Source: Clitoria ternatea
Lineage: Eukaryota > Streptophyta > Magnoliopsida > Fabales > Fabaceae
Direction of reading: 5' to 3'
Length of the DNA stretch: 64,000 nucleotides
NCBI GenBank assembly: GCA_037962975.1
Contig: CM075673.1
Span: 160,228,667-160,292,666, forward strand
Made by a program: the position numbers and the translations under genes. Below are positions 59,500 through 64,000 of the stretch, in pieces (the stretch's first letter is position 1; every line of letters begins with the position of its first letter). The notes beneath the pieces were generated by a model, which worked only from the letters and a program-made list of their open reading frames with translations, was not told where the DNA came from and ran no database searches.

Positions 59500-61190
59500 G
59501 TGCTTCTTTGAAATTCCTGAGAGGCTACTCCGCCTCCTTACGGAATCCCACTTCTTTGAAGTTCCTAAGAGGCTACTCCGCCTCATTGTTGAATTTACTT
59601 CAATGAAATTCCTAAGAGGCTACTCCGCCTCCTTACGGAATCCTACTTCTTTGAAGTTCCTAAGAGGCTACTCCGCCTCACTGTTGAATTTACTTCAATG
59701 AAATTCCTAAGAGGCTATTCCGCCTCCTTATGGAATCCTGACTCTTTGAAATTCCTAAGAGGCTACTCCGCCTCCTTACGGAATCCTACTTCTTTGAAGT
59801 TCCTAAGAGGCTACTCCGCCTCACTGTTGAATTTACTTCAATGAAATTCCTAAGAGGCTATTCCGCCTCCTTATGGAATCCTGACTCTTTGAAATTCCTA
59901 AGAGGCTACTCCGCCTCCTTACGGAATCCTACTTCTTTGAAGTTCCTAAGAGGCTACTCCGCCTCATTGTTGAATTTACTTCAATGAAATTCCTAAGAGG
60001 CTATTCCGCCTCCTTATGGAATCCTGTTTCATTGAAATTCCTAAGAGGTCACTCCGCCTCCTTACAGAATCCTATTTCATTGAAATTCCAAAGAGGCTAC
60101 TCCGCCTCCATACGGAATCCAATTTCATTGAAATTCCTAAGAGGCTACTCCGCCTCCTTACGGAATCCTATTTCATTGAAATTCCTAAGAGGCTATTCTG
60201 CCTCCTTACGGAATCCAATTTTATTGAAATTCCTATTCCGCCTCCTTACGGAATCCTACTTTCTTTGAAGTTCTTAAGAGGCTTCTTCGCCTCATTATTG
60301 AACTTGTCTCATTGAAATTCCTAAGAGGCTACTCCGCCTCCTTACGGAATCCAACTCCTTGGAAATTCCTAAGAGGCTACTCCGCCTTCTTACGGAATCC
60401 AACCTCATTGAAATTCCTAAGAGGCTACTCCGCCTCCTTACGGAATCCAACTCCTTGGAAATTCCTAAGAGGCTACTCTGCCTTCTTATAGAATCCAACC
60501 TCATTGAAATTCCTAAGAGGCTACTCCGCCTCCTTACGGAATCCAACTCCTCGGAAATTCCTAAGAGGCTACTCCGCCTCCTTACGGAATCCAACTTCAT
60601 TGAAATTCCTAAGAGGCTATTCCGCCTCCTTACGGAATCCAACTTCATTGAAATTCCTAAGAGGCTATTCCGCCTCCTTACGGAATCCTATTTCATTGAA
60701 ATTCCTAAGAGGCTACTCCGCCTCCTTACGGAATCCTATTTCATTGAAATTCCTAAGAGGCTACTCCGCCTTCTTACGGAATCCAACCTCATTGAAATTC
60801 CTAAGAGGCTACTCCGCCTCCTTACGGAATCCAACTTCATTGAAATTCCTAAGAGGCTATTCCGCCTCCTTACGGAATTCAACTTCATTGAAATTCCTAA
60901 GAGGCTATTCCGCCTCCTTACGAAATCCAACTCCTTGGAAATTCCTAAGAGGCTACTCCGCCTTCTTAGGAATCCAATCTCATTGAAATTCCTAAGAGGC
61001 TACTCCGCCTTCTTACGGAATCCAATCTCATTGAAATTCCTAAGAGGCTACTTCGCCTCATTATTAAATTTGTTTCATTGAAATTCCTAAGAGGTTACTT
61101 CGCCTCATTATTGAATTTTAATTCACCAGAATTTCAAAAAGGCTATTCCGCCTCGTTATACTTAGTCATATTTCATTATGTCCTCAAATG
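59500..61190 (+). repeat. 48-bp tandem repeat, about 35 units
   Basis: Units of GAAATTCCTAAGAGGCTACT, CCGCCTCCTTACGGAATCC and a short variable tail. Edge units are more diverged than the middle (60300-61020). The 48-bp period keeps plus (IEIPKRLLRLLTES) and minus frames open, which explains long ORFs here that should not be called genes. Confidence 0.95.
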
Positions 61191-61395
61191 AATACTTCGC
61201 CTTCTTAATATCATTTTACAAGGCATAAATACGACGGACTCAAACATTGCTTATATGAAGAAGTATAGATTGACAGAAAATATGCTTCATTAATATTGTC
61301 AAGGATCGATAAAAGTCCAGAGCCTATCTTGGAACAAGGCAATATTAACAAAATGCAAAAAACAAAAACTTGCAAAATGACTGAGGAGCTGGTCT

Positions 61396-64000
61396 TTAAG
61401 GGTCGGATGGCATCCCTTCTTGCTGGGCATGGCGGAGCTGACTTCCAACAGATTTGGACAAACTTTGGGAAGGAGGCAAGTCCGCCAGGACATATTCAAC
61501 ACTGGGCGCAGGCATGTGACCCCCTTGAACAGGCACCATCAATTCTCCATTAATGAATTCATAGTAAGGATGAATGCCTGTGGTGGAGAGAGCAACGCCT
61601 GGATTGCGATAACGAAGTTGGCGAACAGCCATGCTGAAAGCATCATCAATCGCCGCCTCAGCTGCATTCAAGGCAGATTGTAACTCCTTGTCAAGCCTCG
61701 CACTGGCGGCATCTGAAGTGGCTTTTTCGGCTCTCAGCTCTTCAACCTGTTTTTCAAGGTTATTGTATGCAGTGGCTGCTTGGTCCAACTCCGCCGCCCA
61801 GGCGTCTTCAGAAGCGGTTTTATTAAGTTCAAGGGAAACCAACTTCTGCTGAAGCTCACTCACATCCTCGCCCAATTTTTGTTTCTGCTGAGTCAGATCT
61901 GAAACTTGTTGTTTCAGCAGATCATTGTCAGCCTTCACCTGGGACAGCCCATTCACCTCCTCGCCCAGTTTTATATTTTGCTCTTTTAAGCCAGAAACTT
62001 GCTTTTCCAACAAGACTTTATCAGCTCTCACCCGAGCCAGCTCCTCCTCCAGCTTCTTGATGTCGGAGTCGGCAGCGTCAAGGTGTTTATCCTTCGCCTT
62101 GATCACCTCCGACAACTGTTCATTATCATGTTCCAAGCTGCGTATCTTCTCAACGGAGTCATGAAAAGATTCTTGAAACATGTTAGCTTCAGCAGCCACC
62201 TCCGCAATACGTGGTACGGAAGCAAGGAAACCATCAATCTCAGCAAGATGCCACCTTGCAGCAGCAGTGGCATCTGTAACTTCCTCGAAGTCGATGTCTG
62301 GGCGGAGAATGAAGTCCAGATCACGCCTCTCTGACTGGCGGGATCCCACATTTGAGAAATACAAATAAGGGTTCAGACGAGACCCCGCCAGAGGTAGAGA
62401 GACGGATCGCCTGGATGACTCCCTTAGAACATCAATTAAGAAAACTGTTGTCCCTCAAGCAGTCAAGTCCAAGGCGGGATCCTCAGACGGGCGGACTGGG
62501 GAAATTTGAACTCCCTCTGCCTCATCCCCCACAACTTGGTCACGAGAGGCTTGGATTCCCTCCGCTTGCTCCCCCACAACACCTTCTTCGGGGACGCCTT
62601 CAACACCACCCATATCAGCAGAAGTACCTACAACAGGTAACTCCTGAGTCTCCTCCAAGTCAATGGCAGCATCAATTGATGCTCCTTCCTCAACCCTCTT
62701 CTTACCTTTGGTCCTCCTTCGTTGCAAGGGCTGGAGATCTACGTCTTCTTCTTCCTCCTCAGCAGCTTCTGGTTCTTGGCGTTTTTTAGAACGCCTCTCA
62801 ACAGCAGCTGCTGAGGATCCTGCACCACCTTCCAAATTTATTATATTAGTGGATGCAGAGAAAGGAAGAGTTTTTGTCAGAGCAGCAGCCAGATTCCTTC
62901 TGGGCTGCACATTATTCTCCGCGTCAATCTCCGCGCGGCTTATACGAATCTGCTTAATACGTTCCATCCCAGGGAATGCAGCGATTTCTCCTGCAAAATA
63001 ACATATATGAATATGATTAGAAGCTGCAGGAAACAACAGGAGTAATATTCAAGCAAAAAGTCTTAAAGAATTACTTAAATAATCCTCAGCATCCCGCCCA
63101 AGCAGCCTTTTGCATAAGATCTGCTTGTGGACAGCGTTGTACTCCTTCAACGTCCGGAGCACTTCCACAGAAGTAGCTGACAAGGCACCCTCCTCAACTT
63201 CATAAGCTTGTTTGGTCAGGAGGAAGTGCTCATGGGTCCACACTACTGGGAATTTATCAATTCCCTCCTTACTCCGCCAGAAAACGGACTTGTTCTTCCT
63301 GACAGAGACTTTTACAAAGCTCATCCGAAAATGAAGTCCGCCTTCTTTGGCGGAGTCAGCAAATGCCCTGAAATTTACAATCTTCGGCTCCGCCCGAAGA
63401 GTTACAAAGCCCATGCCGCCAGTTTTTGTATTTACTCTCCTCATAATGCGGCAAAAGGCAAAGAATAACGCCACAGTAGGCGTAAACTCCAGATGTTTAG
63501 CCAACACCTCGAAGCTGCGAACTATTCCCCAACCGTTAGGGTGCAGCTGAGAAGGGGCGCAATCCAGGAACCTCAGTACGCCCATCTGGAATCTGTTCAG
63601 TGGAAATCATACCCCCAACTGGGTAAACAAAATATCGTACATGTATAATGTACGTCTATCTTGAGGACGATGGCATATACGTTCATACGTCTTGGGTGAA
63701 CGGACGATGAACCTCTCCTCATACCTCTCATCCCTCCAAACCGGAACAGACAACTCCACTACCCCTCCGCTTGTTGTCGCATGACGAGAGGAAGCACTCT
63801 TAACATCTTCCTCAACCCAACAATAAGGGTCGACCTCAAGCATCTTTTTCCAATCCAACCCATGCAACACAACGTTTTGACACTCTGCCATCGTTCTTAC
63901 TTCAATCTGAGGAATACCTCCTGATACAAACGAATGTACAGCATTACTAAAAAACTCCACGCTGCTGTAAAATGTTGCATCCCTCCCAGTATAAAAAGCC
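61396..64000 (-). pseudogene. Tat antisense ORF (putative gypsy-type protein)
   Basis: Minus strand, between pol and the expected 3' LTR. Exon A runs from beyond the right edge to 63075 and exon B spans 62990-61396, joined in phase over an 84-bp intron (GTAATT...TTTTGCAG). Exon A has the plant putative gypsy-type domain (MGVLRFLDCAPSQLHPNGWG, RSFEVLAKHLEFTPTVALFF, GGMGFVTLRAEPK). Exon B has a basic/acidic linker then a long coiled coil (62100-61640, heptads such as KKLEEELARVRADKVLLEKQ). In-frame TGA stops at 63607-63609 and 62455-62457 break it; the frame ends at 61396-61398. Antisense ORFs of this sort are known in Tat elements; function unknown. The start lies outside the window. Confidence 0.8.

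Noticed and set aside
58906..59511. 201-codon ORF in the 66-bp array
   Set aside because: Same repeat artefact, with no protein features other than the monomer.
60359..61081. 240-codon plus-strand ORF and its antisense partners in the 48-bp array
   Set aside because: The period is a multiple of three, so several frames stay open automatically; the peptide is only the repeat.
58405..61190. CRISPR-like array
   Set aside because: Units are contiguous with no unique spacers of regular length, in a plant retroelement.
61999..62334. Plus-strand ORFs opposite the coiled-coil region
   Set aside because: Antisense shadows of the Tat antisense ORF.

Overview
The window is a transposon-dense stretch of a plant nuclear genome. 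Plant-type GT-AG introns, a plant aldo-keto reductase gene, dual-RNase-H Tat elements, MULE, hAT and CACTA transposons and very AT-rich spacers all point to a dicot. LTRs with GTAATCGATTAC-type motifs make a legume likely, but that is an inference. Only one intact host gene is visible: an AKR4C-type NADPH-dependent aldo-keto reductase, seven exons, 312 residues, + strand, 17269-33516. Almost everything else is mobile DNA, much of it nested.

Layout. 1-3461: 5' end of a Ty3/gypsy element on the - strand (gag start, primer-binding site, 3.16 kb LTR), inserted into a decayed Tat-type gag-pol (3462-5580, -). 5590-7015: decayed Ty1/copia 3' half (+). 8490-10861: LTR-like block (+), followed by MITE copies around a TA tract. 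12217-15300: fragments of an L-type lectin receptor kinase and a possible GH17 glucanase, broken by a truncated copia element (-) that itself holds a 1284-bp solo LTR with 5-bp target duplications. 15598-16553: Tat-type LTR/leader remnant (-). 16698-33650: AKR locus. Its first intron is 12.16 kb and holds small MITEs, a hairpin array, a probable solo LTR, a 1.2-kb foldback element with tRNA-like sequence, and, inside that foldback, a 7726-bp hAT element with perfect 8-bp TSDs. The hAT carries a piece of a prefoldin-like UXT gene.

33655-41222: a 7568-bp Mutator-like element with perfect 9-bp TSDs, inserted in the AKR polyadenylation signal. It carries two apparently intact convergent genes, a MURA-type transposase (846 aa, five exons) and a plant-mobile-domain protein (767 aa, four exons). 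Its subterminal regions are arrays of 21-bp fixed-length palindromes, TTCGTC-N9-GACGAA, which also occur in the foldback element 12 kb away. This shared signal is the most unusual structure in the window.

42007-47169: retroelement scraps, MITEs and a 1720-bp LTR with 13-bp terminal inverted repeats. 47170 onward: left end of a CACTA transposon with an array of ~29-bp palindromes, interrupted by a 2223-bp solo LTR (TSD GTTAG) and probably by the Tat element that fills 51.6-64 kb. That Tat element has an LTR, PBS, one long gag-pol frame broken by a single stop, three families of tandem repeats (68, 66 and 48 bp) and an antisense ORF that runs off the right edge.

Boundaries were called by eye from terminal repeats, target duplications, splice sites and protein motifs. 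No database search was possible.
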